Part shown: piece after piece, positions 12,001 through 19,930 of the stretch
Layout of the letters: each line of letters begins with the position of its first letter
Position numbering within the stretch: position 1 is the first letter of the stretch
Assembly (NCBI GenBank): GCA_027490155.1
Contig: JAIXYP010000067.1
Coordinates: 1 to 64,000 of the forward strand
Reading direction: 5' to 3'
DNA length: 64,000 nucleotides
From: Cytophagaceae bacterium
Lineage (GTDB): Bacteria > Bacteroidota > Bacteroidia > Cytophagales > Flexibacteraceae
Notes under the pieces: model-generated
Database searches by the model: none
The model's input: the letters and a program-made list of their open reading frames with translations, nothing else
What the model was told of the DNA's origin: nothing
Translations under genes and position numbers: made by a program

Positions 12001-15000
12001 GAATCTACAACATGGCTGCCATTAGGTATACCTGATGCCTCGGCGGGCGTTATCATCCCATCGGGTACCAATGTTACGCTTAGCCAAAACCAAGCAGCTG
12101 ACTATCTGGATGTTCAGACAGGTGGCACCCTCGATTTGCAGGACAAACAGCTTACCCTCGGCAATGCCTCCCTTCATAATCTCAATGGTACGGTAATGAC
12201 GCAATCGCCATGCCTAATTGGTTGTGTCAATGCTGCCTTTCCTAGTCGTGCCACAACTGACTTTGCTGCACTCGGCACAGGGTCAACTGTTGTGTACAAT
12301 GGTAGTGGCGCACAAACCATTACCAATATTACCTACCAGAACCTAACCTCGTCAGGAGGTACCAGGACCATTGCTGGTACACTAACCATCAGAGGAACTT
12401 TTTTGGCTGGCAACTCGGTTTATAATACTGCCAACTCGACAGTCATATTTTCTTCGACTTCGGCTACGGTAATTCCGCCATGCAACTATTTTAACCTGAC
12501 CAGGACGGGGTCTGCCAATACGATTTTTGGCACTACTGGGGCCAACGGGAACGTGATCGGCATAGCTGGAGTCCTTACACTTGGTACAGGCACACTTGTC
12601 ACCACTGGCAGTACAATAGAGTATAATGGTGCTGGTTCCCAAACCATCGATGCACGTACCTATAACAACCTCATCATTAGTGGCAACCGAAGCGGGGGTA
12701 CCATTACATTTCCTGCTCTTGCACCTATCAGAATAACGGGGGCATATAGCAATACAGCAACCAATTCCAACTATTCGAATCTAAACTCGACCATCGATTT
12801 TGCATCTGCCAGTGTGCAGACCATTGCCCCAGGGGGCTATTTTAACATTACCAACACTGGTAACGGCCCGCGGGTCTTATCCAGCACAGGTGTCATTTCT
12901 ATTGCAGGTTCGTGGCAACGTGGTACAGGGGCCTACACCATCGGGACGTCTACTATTAACTACAATGGTACGGGAGCGCAGTCCATAGCAGGCGGACCTT
13001 ATTTCAACCTTATGCTCAGCAATGCCCGTGGCAGCTCAACTGTATCCTTGAACCCTGAGGCATTTTCCATTGCCAATGACTTTACCAATGTAGCCTCATT
13101 TACAGGCAGTGGGGCGTTTTCTACTGCCGGTTCCACCATCGATTTCACAAAATCTACGGCGGCAGTTATTCCTGGCTTTAGCTATTTCAGTATATCCAAT
13201 AGCGGTAATGGCCCTCGTACCCTCACTGGGACAGTATCTATAGCTGGCGCCTTTTCGACTGGCAGCGGCACCTATACCACAACGGGGTCTACCGTAAATT
13301 ATAATGGTGCCGGAGCCCAAACCATCGCTCAAATTGACTACAACAACCTAACTGTGAGTGGTGCCCGTACTGGCAGCCCAGCCATAAGCTTCGGAGCAGG
13401 TACTACAGGTATCGCTGGAGCCCTATCCCTCACTGCTACTGGCGCCACCTATAGTATCCCCTCGTCATCCACCGTTCATTTTAATGGTGCCAGTAATCAA
13501 CTGAATAACGCTATTGTGCCTGGGGTTTCATTCGCAAACCTCACCTTCAGCGGATCTGGCACCAAATCGTTCTCAGTGCCTTTTAGCATGCAGAATAATA
13601 CCACGTTAACATTAGCGGGTACAGCATTGCTTAATAATGCTACCAATAACCTTACCTGCGGTAGCACCATTAATATCATTAGGGCTGGCGGCTCAATCTC
13701 ATCTGCTCCTGTCTTTGGGTCAGTTGTAAACCTTGGTTATACCACAGCGTCGCAAACGGTAGGCAACGAATGGCCATCGTCAGCCTCCCTACTTGGTAGC
13801 GTGACCATTAACGTAGGTAGTGGTCAAACAGTAAGCCTAGCCTCTGCTTCGGTCCCAGTTGTTAATAATACCATAAACCTTACCTCTGGCGCACTAGACA
13901 TCCGTCCTGCAACATCCCTAACCCTGAACGGCACCGTAACCACTGGCAGTGGAACCCTAACAGGCGGAAGTACTGCCGTATTAACCATTGGTGGAACTAG
14001 TGGCGGAAACGTCGGTACCTTGGCATTTACAACTGGTAGCAATACGCTCCAAGATTTCAATATCAATCGCCGTGGTGGTGCCGCAAATCTGGTCCTTGGG
14101 TCTGATTTACAGGTCTTGAACGCCGTTACTTTTGCTACTAATGCAACTACCAGAATCCTGACTGGTTCTTTTACATTGGACCTAAGTACGACTGGGCAAG
14201 CGATCAATGAAGCTGCTGGCAGGTATGTAGTTGGTAGACTGCGTTCCACCAGAACTGTAAATAACACGGTGTCACCAATTACATTTGGTAATGTGGGGGC
14301 TGCGCTATCTAATTGTACTAACTGCAATCTGGGTACAGTTGTCATCACCCGAACTGCAGGGCCAGGGGTATCCCTTAGTGCAAATGGTAATAGGTCCATC
14401 AATAGATGGTGGCGTATTATGCCGACTCAACAGCCGACAAGTGCGCTCACATTATCCTTAAGCTGGAATTCTGATGACGATTTCTACGCCAGCCCAGCAA
14501 CCTATGCCAAAGTATGGCGCAGTACAAATTTGGGCTCTACCTGGACACATAATAAAAACCTGCCACCCTTAGTCTTTGCTAACAGAAGTGTTAGCCTTCC
14601 TGTTACCGCTTTTAGCGACTGGACCATTGCCACGGATAACAATCCATTACCAGTAACCTTCAGCTCAGTAGCCGCAAAGAAAATCGGTATGGAACAAGCT
14701 AGGGTAACTTGGGTTACTACGGCCGAAATCAATACCCACCACTTTGTAATAGAGCGCTCTGTCAACAACCTTTTCTTTGAGAGGGTAGGTACAGTGCAGG
14801 CCACTGGAAATTCTAATACAAATATCTATGCATTTACAGATACATGGACGACAGCCGAGAAGGTGTACTACCGCATAAGGGCAATAGACTTTGATAACCA
14901 AGAAACTATTTCGCCTACGGTGGTGCTGAAGTCAAAGACAGGTTCAGTTGATTTTCAGTTGTGGCCAAATCCTGCATTGCATAGACTTAGTCTGATATGC

Positions 15001-15201
15001 TTCTCAGAAACCACTACCTATGGGGATATCGTCTGTATCGACGCCAAAGGCAGACATGTGTTTAAGCAGCAAGTCATGCTTCAGGCAGGCAACAATACCA
15101 TCTCGTTAGACCAACACCTCAATGACTTGCCGGCAGGCGCCTATAGGGTTCAACTCGCAATTGATGGACAACTATACACACAGGTATTTGCCAAGCAATA
15201 G
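3004..15201 (+). CDS. giant repetitive T9SS-secreted surface protein
   Basis: 4065 residues. A long signal peptide (about residues 1-36, ending LALAS) is followed by a Thr/Ser/Asn/Gly-rich beta-repeat protein, probably a long beta-helix or stacked solenoid. At least four copies of a GNWSxxxxW...P...VIIPSG motif start the major blocks (near residues 40, 1280, 2320 and 3000). More than a dozen copies of a NYNGTGAQTI...YxNLxxSG motif occur, mostly in the C-terminal half. A fibronectin-like linker (VTWVTTAEINTHHFVIERS) and a type A T9SS sorting domain (LWPNPALHRLSL ... LPAGAYRVQL, from about residue 3980) end the protein. T9SS would move it across the outer membrane and probably attach it to the cell surface; adhesion or matrix function is inference. 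No catalytic domain is recognised. The gene stands alone with a long non-coding tail after it. Confidence 0.9.
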   Translation: MFRTVRRVSLIIQVYTRLVVILASLVSLMPTLALASTKTWLPSTTGTFSWTTGTNWSGSTVPIAGDLVIIDPAAVQTISNLPTISLGSLTIGGINNRAITFSAVTATLTVTGETNLSTSVSFATGITVAYLGNSTQIGGLVQYRSSLSCNANFTVTGSSTQLEFIAANLNFSGTGTLNITNGARLINSSSGTALININTIDLSANGNYRHNRNGGVVPTATWGSSTLCEIVGITNAPPTGINQSFFDLTWASSQTANINLNIGDGFQVRDDFSVTRTTNSNTAANGINGNSAIGFALTLYSSAEAVDRVFSIGKNFNLIAPNAASSNVFVVLNAASGTNRITFNIGGNFSLRGDLNQTISPRFLQSTASKPCTVNVAGSYFQGARSEYHILDPGTTVGCVGTLSVAGDAYVGTAAVADNASNNALLAGIWWSSASAASNNNNATLVVGSTSIAGRLIQATCGGYLGIVGGNTANTGNTVRFTTYGDVLLNGIGLNSANTPRPALAGYYTSNTVNSANITIEALAVNGTGGNFLHASSGAFLPFFANGATRFAGSSSAFVLNLAGNLISTTTSEHNYLYTSGTGNSFTATVGGALSYQNTVARFISSNANDNTSTISAAGINIISGTTTFSDNGGTAAGCSLVVTSSKPLTIGGGTVNFQNNTSTATTNVLDVTTAGIVQSGGIFNMYPSTVASLPATLKLNGDVRLSNGTLQSAASVPVSTRRGQLLFASGSNLLTIASAGFVYNSFVDVAIANGSSTRLTMSSRLAGNLINDGSLLWPTGNNAALLTITGNISGNGLLNMSGAAHQLTIQGPGPHSFDTIINSGTGSTVCYNSSLPQTLAGANYERLILTGAGAKTLGSSTMVASDFIIQSGGNLTLSATGSKLVLNGVVTTNTSSIIAGAGVADSITVNGLVQTAIFDLGTSAIAHVLRFNNDLYGATINATNNTLGTVIFGKNGNQSIPGGTYNNLIIDGSGVKTTNGATLLVNTFLTLRGGQLLANLENDPSVSASSSGLRITTGGTIVMDGGVCGTSPRVVGTNGFYNLTYNQSATSGYEINPAAGVLATLTVNGTLTLGNNIAVGDAANSGTIVLGTAGRIRLGNRNLTYTASTAPAITGTFGQTNAYIETNGVGNLIFNLGTTRANYNFTYPLFAGYYSPLTINSTAGTVSASGLTIRAIANRPSATGTNAGALHYLLSTTGAWAGLTGTIDIGYNTAVVTGTQASYVMRQYNLTAGGGWQTLAGTNAGSAPLFTHTASISTSFVAAANYILAIGESAAFPATIYYSRQTGNWSANSSWSTASHAGSAATVPPTGAVVVIGAGHVITADVSNINLSQANIVTNGTLDLMETNNQNLGEVNGDGTLRFTANTAEPTWPAGDFTRFFGSGSNSTVSYAGSGSYNLPTAIIGYNNLTITGGGTKQGPAIAITINGILTLGSATVTTTFAATGDLYFTNGGTVINVPNGNFASLNHLSGTAFFTGNGIQNVVAGNNGQLFFMRNIDIAAQSILRLTGGSSNNQFNIQGNLRVASTSSVGFQTDANFSLVTFIANSTVSAPNGSTLGFTSVSIASNVTVINSASWSLRRDILNNGTLNNTAGTLYWGCPTCISGTIYSTTGTATTTFNNVEQTINTFMANWSMSFTVNGTYSMSRYTSGGTDMGALINADGANLTFAFNHLNIANGTLATEQPSALSTTHTFSIRGNLTIGAGVLNLVSTNGLLVNNANLNILDPTAKRYLIGNTITTNVVTVRNIVVSSGTGLVDVSGTGSITLTGSLTQNSANRIQMVSTPVANTTLRILFVSGTSVEINGSGTGTIILPNISIGTSGTRLTLRRPITITGSQTSGGSAWNTRMLGLEGGLTTNPVFNTNGQVITINGQGEIVSASLDNGTVPGNSDWIIAPNGSLTLLGNIFFGKLTMGGNMTISNDLFCRSTDVDFEENTITLNTGTELRVSGVTRTKHPNGLFVSTGNASVVGGTYSDGGNGMRVDYLADQPQAVTARWYTRLGLHGGIKLLSGGVTAQDSLFCTTRVRFGTTALNFVINGVMRAATGTFDMTGANHNLFCRGRSHDLGTLITSIDYTSTVTYDGGLNCNIFSSPNYRNLTISSSTKTMSGPATVSGTINLTSGTVNFGNNDLTLGLSPQQPGSLTYTAGMFVLNGTGAFNRWYGISGLPTSAAGNTAFYPIFSTAGENRNVYIYFNSANALAVGGVIGIAQGQETGIVALSPTFNDGGQLQENRTRSFWSFASPIQPPVLANGGAMAVQVYGQGTCAPVSNAAAQDLRLNKVGSAVGTNLPVALASTTLPIVERTSLALADLLGTFYITGSATNLPANIWRAIANGNWSSGAVWDIGVQPASDAVVIIPSGRTVSLTANASCRSVLVESGAIFTTANNKVTLGAGSISTINGTLNTANTSASPIFGTATSTFDVVTNVAPTPPVMALGNTSTVNYNGTTAQFVQPLQYNNLTISGSNRSGNVVFETTGIISVRGQFTTTATFTTGNAYQTASSSFRFNGISSQVYAGSFNFHNLDISCAGGMNMNGTIGVTGDLTGTTNNLTENNCSTFNFNGTGNQTIPAKSYCNLRVTNGSRTVTLSSTGTILVSGTFTPTYSATYVSTGSTFDYSIGGPVVNFQYNNLVISNSTTRVLDNSTNGPGAILIAGSFTLPDATFLVTTGSTVTYNGTGAQTILGGITYHNLNVINDRGAANIAIGNGSTVTAQGNLNLSFTTTGTQAISTIALPSTSTEQSITLNNSGFFQNLILSGSIKNLLSNVRFDGGSTITLNANVRLNGFDFIMGNTSSSLFCNFAASPTGQLIYNSTGALVRVYPNGLTLPAITAPSGANQHFNFPIANFASQTRQVYLINSTSRASTSTWSIRIAYNEGNNTQVAPNNVTVNSQLINRITRGSWRITSGSVGLTNLGLAFASFGMFNVTNSNLLRAVSGSDNVPASIAVPAGTWSGTGTFPSYLLTSTNVLGAADFNDDFYFIGSENTNFGNAYVANLPGGSWDESTTWLPLGIPDASAGVIIPSGTNVTLSQNQAADYLDVQTGGTLDLQDKQLTLGNASLHNLNGTVMTQSPCLIGCVNAAFPSRATTDFAALGTGSTVVYNGSGAQTITNITYQNLTSSGGTRTIAGTLTIRGTFLAGNSVYNTANSTVIFSSTSATVIPPCNYFNLTRTGSANTIFGTTGANGNVIGIAGVLTLGTGTLVTTGSTIEYNGAGSQTIDARTYNNLIISGNRSGGTITFPALAPIRITGAYSNTATNSNYSNLNSTIDFASASVQTIAPGGYFNITNTGNGPRVLSSTGVISIAGSWQRGTGAYTIGTSTINYNGTGAQSIAGGPYFNLMLSNARGSSTVSLNPEAFSIANDFTNVASFTGSGAFSTAGSTIDFTKSTAAVIPGFSYFSISNSGNGPRTLTGTVSIAGAFSTGSGTYTTTGSTVNYNGAGAQTIAQIDYNNLTVSGARTGSPAISFGAGTTGIAGALSLTATGATYSIPSSSTVHFNGASNQLNNAIVPGVSFANLTFSGSGTKSFSVPFSMQNNTTLTLAGTALLNNATNNLTCGSTINIIRAGGSISSAPVFGSVVNLGYTTASQTVGNEWPSSASLLGSVTINVGSGQTVSLASASVPVVNNTINLTSGALDIRPATSLTLNGTVTTGSGTLTGGSTAVLTIGGTSGGNVGTLAFTTGSNTLQDFNINRRGGAANLVLGSDLQVLNAVTFATNATTRILTGSFTLDLSTTGQAINEAAGRYVVGRLRSTRTVNNTVSPITFGNVGAALSNCTNCNLGTVVITRTAGPGVSLSANGNRSINRWWRIMPTQQPTSALTLSLSWNSDDDFYASPATYAKVWRSTNLGSTWTHNKNLPPLVFANRSVSLPVTAFSDWTIATDNNPLPVTFSSVAAKKIGMEQARVTWVTTAEINTHHFVIERSVNNLFFERVGTVQATGNSNTNIYAFTDTWTTAEKVYYRIRAIDFDNQETISPTVVLKSKTGSVDFQLWPNPALHRLSLICFSETTTYGDIVCIDAKGRHVFKQQVMLQAGNNTISLDQHLNDLPAGAYRVQLAIDGQLYTQVFAKQ

Positions 15202-15857
15202 CATGTAAGGTCGTTAAACGGACTTTTTTCCTAGCGCATTTAAGTTATCGGGTTTGGTCTAGGTTGGTGCAATCGGTGCCAAGTGTGAAGAATTTGTCTG
15301 GCGGGTGGTCCCACCTCGAAAATTGGTAAGCCCCTTTGCCGATTTCTAGCTATGTGTCAGTGATCTCTTGTTTGTAATTGTTGTGGTAGTATCTGCTGAT
15401 AAGGTGCGGCTCGATCTAGGCCTAGCATACAGCCTTAGGCTACGCCTCTAGCTAAATAACAGCTATAGAATGGAGCCAAATTGGCCAAATAGTAGGTCAA
15501 GCCTTCGAAATGAGTCAATATTGTCCCCAAAGATATCCACGTTGGCTCAAGTCAAAAGGCTGGCTATGTTTCCCTTGCCGATTATACGGTTGTTAGATGC
15601 GCCATCAGGTAAAACGTAGGTTTAGGGTTGTTTAAATCGTCTTCACCTGTGATATCACTCTTTGGGCAACCGTAATTCAAAGGCCTATTCTTGGCCATGT
15701 ATAACTGTAAAATATGTGATTAGTGACATTAGGTGGTTTGCTGGCACACGCTATTTTGAGCGTTTATTTTTGGTATCTGAACGATTTTGCAACATTGTTA
15801 TATTGCTTAATTGCTTAAATATGTAATATTTTATTTCAAAAGACCTTTAGTAGTTCT
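15202..15857. other. intergenic region, nothing recognised
   Basis: About 650 bases after the giant surface protein. I see no reading frame with protein-like character, no clear hairpin terminator and no RNA gene. The last ~80 bases before 15858 are very AT-rich, as expected for the regulator's promoter. Confidence 0.4.
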
Positions 15858-17729
15858 ATGCGTTTCCTTAAATTTATGGTTCATAGACTTCCTTCATTAA
15901 GAGTAGCATTACTATTCGTTGGACTATGTTTTAGCCTGATCTTTAAGGTGGTAGCTCAGGGAAATTCGGATAGTTTGCGGCTAAGGCTGTCGGCTAACCA
16001 AACTGATCGTGATCGTGCCTTAACCCTGCTACGCATGGGCAATAAATTTGCTCGAAAGTTGCAGGTTGACTCCGCCTCGCTGTACCTGAAACGTGGACTT
16101 GACATGATGGCAGATCAACCAAGAGACTCGATGAATATCATTGGCAATGTTTGGTATGGCGCTTTCCTCTTGAGTGTAGAAAGAATACCAGAGTCGATCC
16201 CGTATCTGAAAGAAGTAGTTTACGAAAATAAAATTGTTTTCCCAGAAAAGTATAGACTTTTTGCTAGCCTTCGCTTAGCCAATGCATATCAACGCACTGG
16301 TAAAATTAAAGATGGAATCAGCATTTTAATGCAGGTGGAGCCAATTGTAAGACAGAATGATGACAAAACTAGTTTAGCAGATATATATTTCCTTTTGGGT
16401 ACACTGTATGGCATGGATGGTAATCATGATAAAGTCTTGAAATATTTTCAAGAATCCTATAAGTTTATCCCACCCACAGATCAATACCGAAAAGCTATGG
16501 TTGCCAACAGCCTAGGTAATATGTATGTCAATGGCAATAAACCTGCCGATGCACTGCCATATCTAAATCTGGCTTATCAAAGCGCTATAAAATTAGGTGT
16601 CATAAATAATGCTTATTTTACACTCAATAATATCGCTGTTTGCTATTTAAAACTCAAGCAGTACACGAGAGCTAATTCCTTAATCGATACCATACTCGAT
16701 TCACAAAACAAGCAAATAGATAACAATGTCATCGTTCAGGCCTTCTCCATAAAAGCGCAAATTCTTGAAAGCCAAGGTCATCTTCGTCAAGCAAGGAACA
16801 TCATTGATAGTGCAATAGCCCTCTACAGATCTGGTGGCGAAGTTAGTGTATTGTCTCCATTGCTATCAGAAAAGGCCCGATTTGACTCGCTATTAGGCAA
16901 TTATAAGGCTAGTCTTACGGCATTAAAAGAGGTTCAGCAAATTAAGGACTCGATTTACTCCCAAGATAAGGTCAAAGTCATTGAGGAAATGCGTGTCAAG
17001 TTCGACACTCAGAAAGTTGAGGAAAAAAACTCAGAGCTAACCACAACTCTCGAAACTGAAGCCAAGCTCCGATACCTATACATTATTCTTGGGGTTATAA
17101 TAGTTAGTTTAGCAGTTGTGTTGTTACTAATACAGAGGCAACGCGTAAATACTGCCAAGCAAAAGCAACTCCTTAGCCTGAAAGAGATTGAACGGGCAGA
17201 GCAAGAAAAGTCTAGGGCAAAGCAGGAAAAGGAAGAGGCGATAGATTTGGTTAAGATCACCGAAGAAAAGTTAGAGCTTCATATAGATCTGGCAGATGCC
17301 GAGAAAGTTGCACGAGAAACTAAGGAACGAGAGTTGATTGCTGCCCTTACGCTATCTGGCCACCGCAAGGATTTGTTGGGCAAGGTAGAGACTGTGATCC
17401 GCGAATACCCAAGTCTATCTCGTAAACTGGAGGACTTACTAGAAACTTTAGGTGATAGCAAGGAGCTTGACGAGGCATGGGAATCGTATAAAGGTAAATT
17501 CCTACAGCTGCACCCGGACTTTTTCGATAAGCTGCAAGAGTACGGTGCAGACCTCACACCCTACGATCAGCGGTTGGTTGCCTACATAAAACTTGGGCTT
17601 TCAATCAAGGAAGTTGCAAGTCTTCTATCCGTCACCGAGCCTAGTATCCATAATAGCAGGAGCCGGCTTAAGAAGAAGCTCCTGCTGGACCCAAGTCAGG
17701 ATTTGACTAAGTTTATTACCAATTTTTAG
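15858..17729 (+). CDS. TPR sensor/regulator with transmembrane helix and C-terminal HTH
   Basis: 623 residues. An N-terminal signal or anchor (LRVALLFVGLCFSLIFKVVA) is followed by a TPR-like helical region to about residue 390, which would lie in the periplasm. A transmembrane helix (YLYIILGVIIVSLAVVLLLI, about residues 404-425) and a Lys/Glu-rich coiled coil (about 430-500) come next. The C-terminal ~110 residues hold a LuxR-like helix-turn-helix (LTPYDQRLVAYIKLGLSIKEVASLL ... IHNSRSRLKKK, here given in parts). This TPR-TM-coiled coil-HTH layout is a common Bacteroidota one-protein signalling design in which a periplasmic sensor is linked directly to a DNA-binding domain. Target genes and signal are unknown; no kinase or receiver domain is present. 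It stands alone, with long non-coding DNA on both sides. Confidence 0.85.
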   Translation: MRFLKFMVHRLPSLRVALLFVGLCFSLIFKVVAQGNSDSLRLRLSANQTDRDRALTLLRMGNKFARKLQVDSASLYLKRGLDMMADQPRDSMNIIGNVWYGAFLLSVERIPESIPYLKEVVYENKIVFPEKYRLFASLRLANAYQRTGKIKDGISILMQVEPIVRQNDDKTSLADIYFLLGTLYGMDGNHDKVLKYFQESYKFIPPTDQYRKAMVANSLGNMYVNGNKPADALPYLNLAYQSAIKLGVINNAYFTLNNIAVCYLKLKQYTRANSLIDTILDSQNKQIDNNVIVQAFSIKAQILESQGHLRQARNIIDSAIALYRSGGEVSVLSPLLSEKARFDSLLGNYKASLTALKEVQQIKDSIYSQDKVKVIEEMRVKFDTQKVEEKNSELTTTLETEAKLRYLYIILGVIIVSLAVVLLLIQRQRVNTAKQKQLLSLKEIERAEQEKSRAKQEKEEAIDLVKITEEKLELHIDLADAEKVARETKERELIAALTLSGHRKDLLGKVETVIREYPSLSRKLEDLLETLGDSKELDEAWESYKGKFLQLHPDFFDKLQEYGADLTPYDQRLVAYIKLGLSIKEVASLLSVTEPSIHNSRSRLKKKLLLDPSQDLTKFITNF

Positions 17730-18208
17730 TCTTTTGCGAAATAAAAATGGCAAGTATGAGATAAGTATGAGGTCCTAGTTTGGCGAATAGAGTGTGCATG
17801 GTGACTTTTGGCTTTGCAGTTCCATAACCCATAACCCAGTCTATTCTCATTACCTTCCATCGTACCTGTATGCCAATCTTTACTTTGGCCGGGTTAAAAC
17901 CTGTACCGTTTAGGTCTAACATACCTTGACCAGCCTAAACGGTACCCGATGGTCGCTAACCGCCTAGTCTTCGTTTAGACTCTTTTCCCGCATGGCTAAA
18001 TCATAATGCGTATGCCCAGTTTAGGATATTGGGATCGGTTGCTCTTGTCAACAAGTCTAAAAAAACAGTGTCCACTTGTATCTACATCACCGATATGAGG
18101 TGCATCCATCAGGCTCCACCTGTATCATAAATCATGCTTCTGTTATGCTTTTTCATGAGCTCACAGCACTTTTTTGTACAGTGTGTCTAGCCCTGGAAAA
18201 CTTGGATA

Positions 18209-18586
18209 ATGGCAACTGCAGCGGAGGCGTCCGATGATAGTGACATTGCCCTAATATCTTCAACTATCAATTTTGCAGGTCCAAATACACGCGCTGTTCA
18301 CGATCGCAAACTAAAAGTGGATTATGGTGGCCTGACCTCAATGAGCATGATTATCTATGTACCGCTAGGGTCCAAGGGTTAGCCATTGACAGTCTATCCT
18401 AGGCCAACTAGTCCTGAACTTTTTGTACTTGGTTTAGAAGACGCGGCAACCATTAATCTACATAATGGGAACGGTCAACTACAGATTAGTCAGGCCGTGT
18501 TAGGTTCGCCATGTATTGACTAAACAAATTTGCAAAAGGGTATATGTATATATAGTCACCACAGCTCAGGAGGTACACCTAGGTAA
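18209..18586 (+). pseudogene. relic of a T9SS type A sorting domain
   Basis: One reading frame encodes recognisable protein interrupted by stops. ATG at 18209 opens 57 codons to TAG (18380-18382). The frame then continues with VYPRPTSPELFVLGLED, TINLHNGNGQLQISQ and SPCID to TAA (18521-18523). It continues again with TNLQKGICIYS to a third stop at about 18584-18586. The order matches the end of Bacteroidota secreted proteins: YPNPTS, a LYxxxGQ strand, IDLTNLxKGIY. Here the conserved Asn of PNP is Arg and stops replace two codons, so it cannot make a working signal. It is probably the tail of a lost surface-protein gene; no intact passenger domain is visible upstream. Confidence 0.6.
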
Positions 18587-18671
18587 GGTTGCGAAACAGT
18601 AGTAAGACCAACCAATCTAGTGGCCTTCTTACAGCTCTTGTGTTTTTAAGGTCCTAGGGTTTCATGGGCAT

Positions 18672-18788
18672 TTATTTGCGCGTGTAAGTTTCTCCATCAG
18701 GACCGATGATGCGAATCTTCCCGCCATATCGAAAGCCTGAACCATTAGGGCCTTTTTGCTTTGCAGTAGCTAACAGTTTAACGCCCAT
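18672..18788 (-). CDS. possible 38-residue small protein
   Basis: A minus-strand ATG frame encodes a short basic peptide (MGVKLLATAKQKG ... GKIRIIGPDGETYTRK). The frame is open for about 15 more codons upstream without a start. The composition is protein-like (alternating Lys/Gly/Ile, a GPDG turn), but I recognise no family. It may be a fragment of a lost gene rather than a functional small gene. Confidence 0.25.
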   Translation of the reverse strand: MGVKLLATAKQKGPNGSGFRYGGKIRIIGPDGETYTRK

Positions 18789-18943
18789 GCTTATGCCTGT
18801 TTTTCTTTGCTTATCAAGGTGTAATGAAAGGAATTGTTACAGCTATGTTAAGTATTCTTACAGGTTTCCTTTTTGTCTATCTTTACAAAACAGTTGAGTC
18901 CTAGATGCTCACCTCAGATTCGCTGACTTAAGCTGAAAAAAAT

Positions 18944-19501
18944 ATGAAAAATTCAGGAAAACTCATCTTGTTGCTGTTCATACCACTGGTTGTGGTTGCT
19001 GGACTCGTATTTGCTAATCGGGAAGTCGAGAGCCCTGCTGATCAAACGCCCAAACCCTTGTCCATTGCCGATAAGAAAGCTAGTCTGGAAGTCAGGAAGA
19101 GATGGGAAGCTTCTCCGGATGGCATTCGGTACAAAGCGTGGGAGGCTTCTCACGAGGGTAAAAAGGTGCACTCCAGTCATGATAAAATCAAGAAATCCAT
19201 AGCTGCCTTTGCCGATATGGAGGCGGTGGTAACCTCTGTTACTTATCAGCGTCCGGACAGTAAACCGTCTGGACCAAAATGGCTCATTGTCCGGATCAAT
19301 GACGAAGATTATATGATGCAATTCACGCCAAAGGAATTTCAGCAGCTGAGTAGATTGAAAGTTAACGACAAAATATTGGTTAGAAGCCGCAGTGTGGGCT
19401 TTTCGCCAAATCACCCGTATTTGATCGTATCAGGCGACTATATTGAGTTTGATAAAAAGACTCTTTTTGAACGCATTTTTAGCAAAAACAACGCTTGCTG
19501 A
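18944..19501 (+). CDS. hypothetical exported/anchored protein with OB-like domain
   Basis: 185 residues. A single N-terminal hydrophobic segment (LILLLFIPLVVVAGLVFA) should be an uncleaved anchor or signal peptide. A charged helical stretch (residues ~45-85) follows. The C-terminal ~100 residues have the strand pattern of an OB-like fold (AVVTSVTYQ, KWLIVRINDEDYMMQF, LKVNDKILVRSRSVG, YLIVSGDYIEF), similar in layout to small tRNA_anti-like exported proteins. I do not recognise a named family and assign no function. The gene stands alone between two non-coding stretches. Confidence 0.65.
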   Translation: MKNSGKLILLLFIPLVVVAGLVFANREVESPADQTPKPLSIADKKASLEVRKRWEASPDGIRYKAWEASHEGKKVHSSHDKIKKSIAAFADMEAVVTSVTYQRPDSKPSGPKWLIVRINDEDYMMQFTPKEFQQLSRLKVNDKILVRSRSVGFSPNHPYLIVSGDYIEFDKKTLFERIFSKNNAC

Positions 19502-19930
19502 AGATTGGTGGATAAATACCCAATGCACGCTCGTTTATAGCTTAGTCCACCAGTTGAAGTTTGAGGCCAATATTCGATTTTGATTATGGCACTATCTGGC
19601 ACAAGTTACCTAACTCTTGCTCCTATCAAGGTTTTATGCCCTCATAAGGTCTAACTTATGGACAAGGGTGAGCGGCAGTTACATACTGATACCTAGTTGA
19701 CACCACATAATCTACTACAAACCTAGTTTCCTTAGCGCCTCGTATCTATCTAAGGACTGATCCAAAAGTTTGATCTACCAATGGATTAGTATACACCATA
19801 GCCGCGCCAAAACACGTTATGAGGGTACAAAGCGTGGTCCAAACCAATCTGGTGCGTAACTTGGGGCTGCCGACGGCTCCCACCGTCAGCACCAGCTATA
19901 CCGACCTAACGCATTAGTATCCCTAACCCT
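19502..19930. other. intergenic region, possible short relic only
   Basis: No gene. About 19772-19917 on the plus strand holds a short stop-bounded frame with somewhat protein-like content (VVQTNLVRNLGLPTAP). It has no recognisable family and is not called as a gene. Confidence 0.3.

Larger units (their letters stand above)
17730..18943. other. long intergenic region containing gene relics
   Basis: About 1.2 kb without an intact gene of normal size. It holds a decayed T9SS sorting-domain sequence on the plus strand (about 18209-18586) and a 38-codon minus-strand frame (18672-18788), listed separately. 17730-18190 shows nothing I recognise. Confidence 0.5.

Noticed and set aside
3045-14901. 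Many minus-strand frames of 60-190 codons opposite the giant surface gene
   Set aside because: They mirror Thr/Gly/Asn-rich plus-strand codons, have no start context or family, and lie inside a clear single gene.
19772-19917. Short plus-strand frame with protein-like residues before the DUF4175 gene
   Set aside because: Under 50 codons, no family resemblance and no start context; could be chance.
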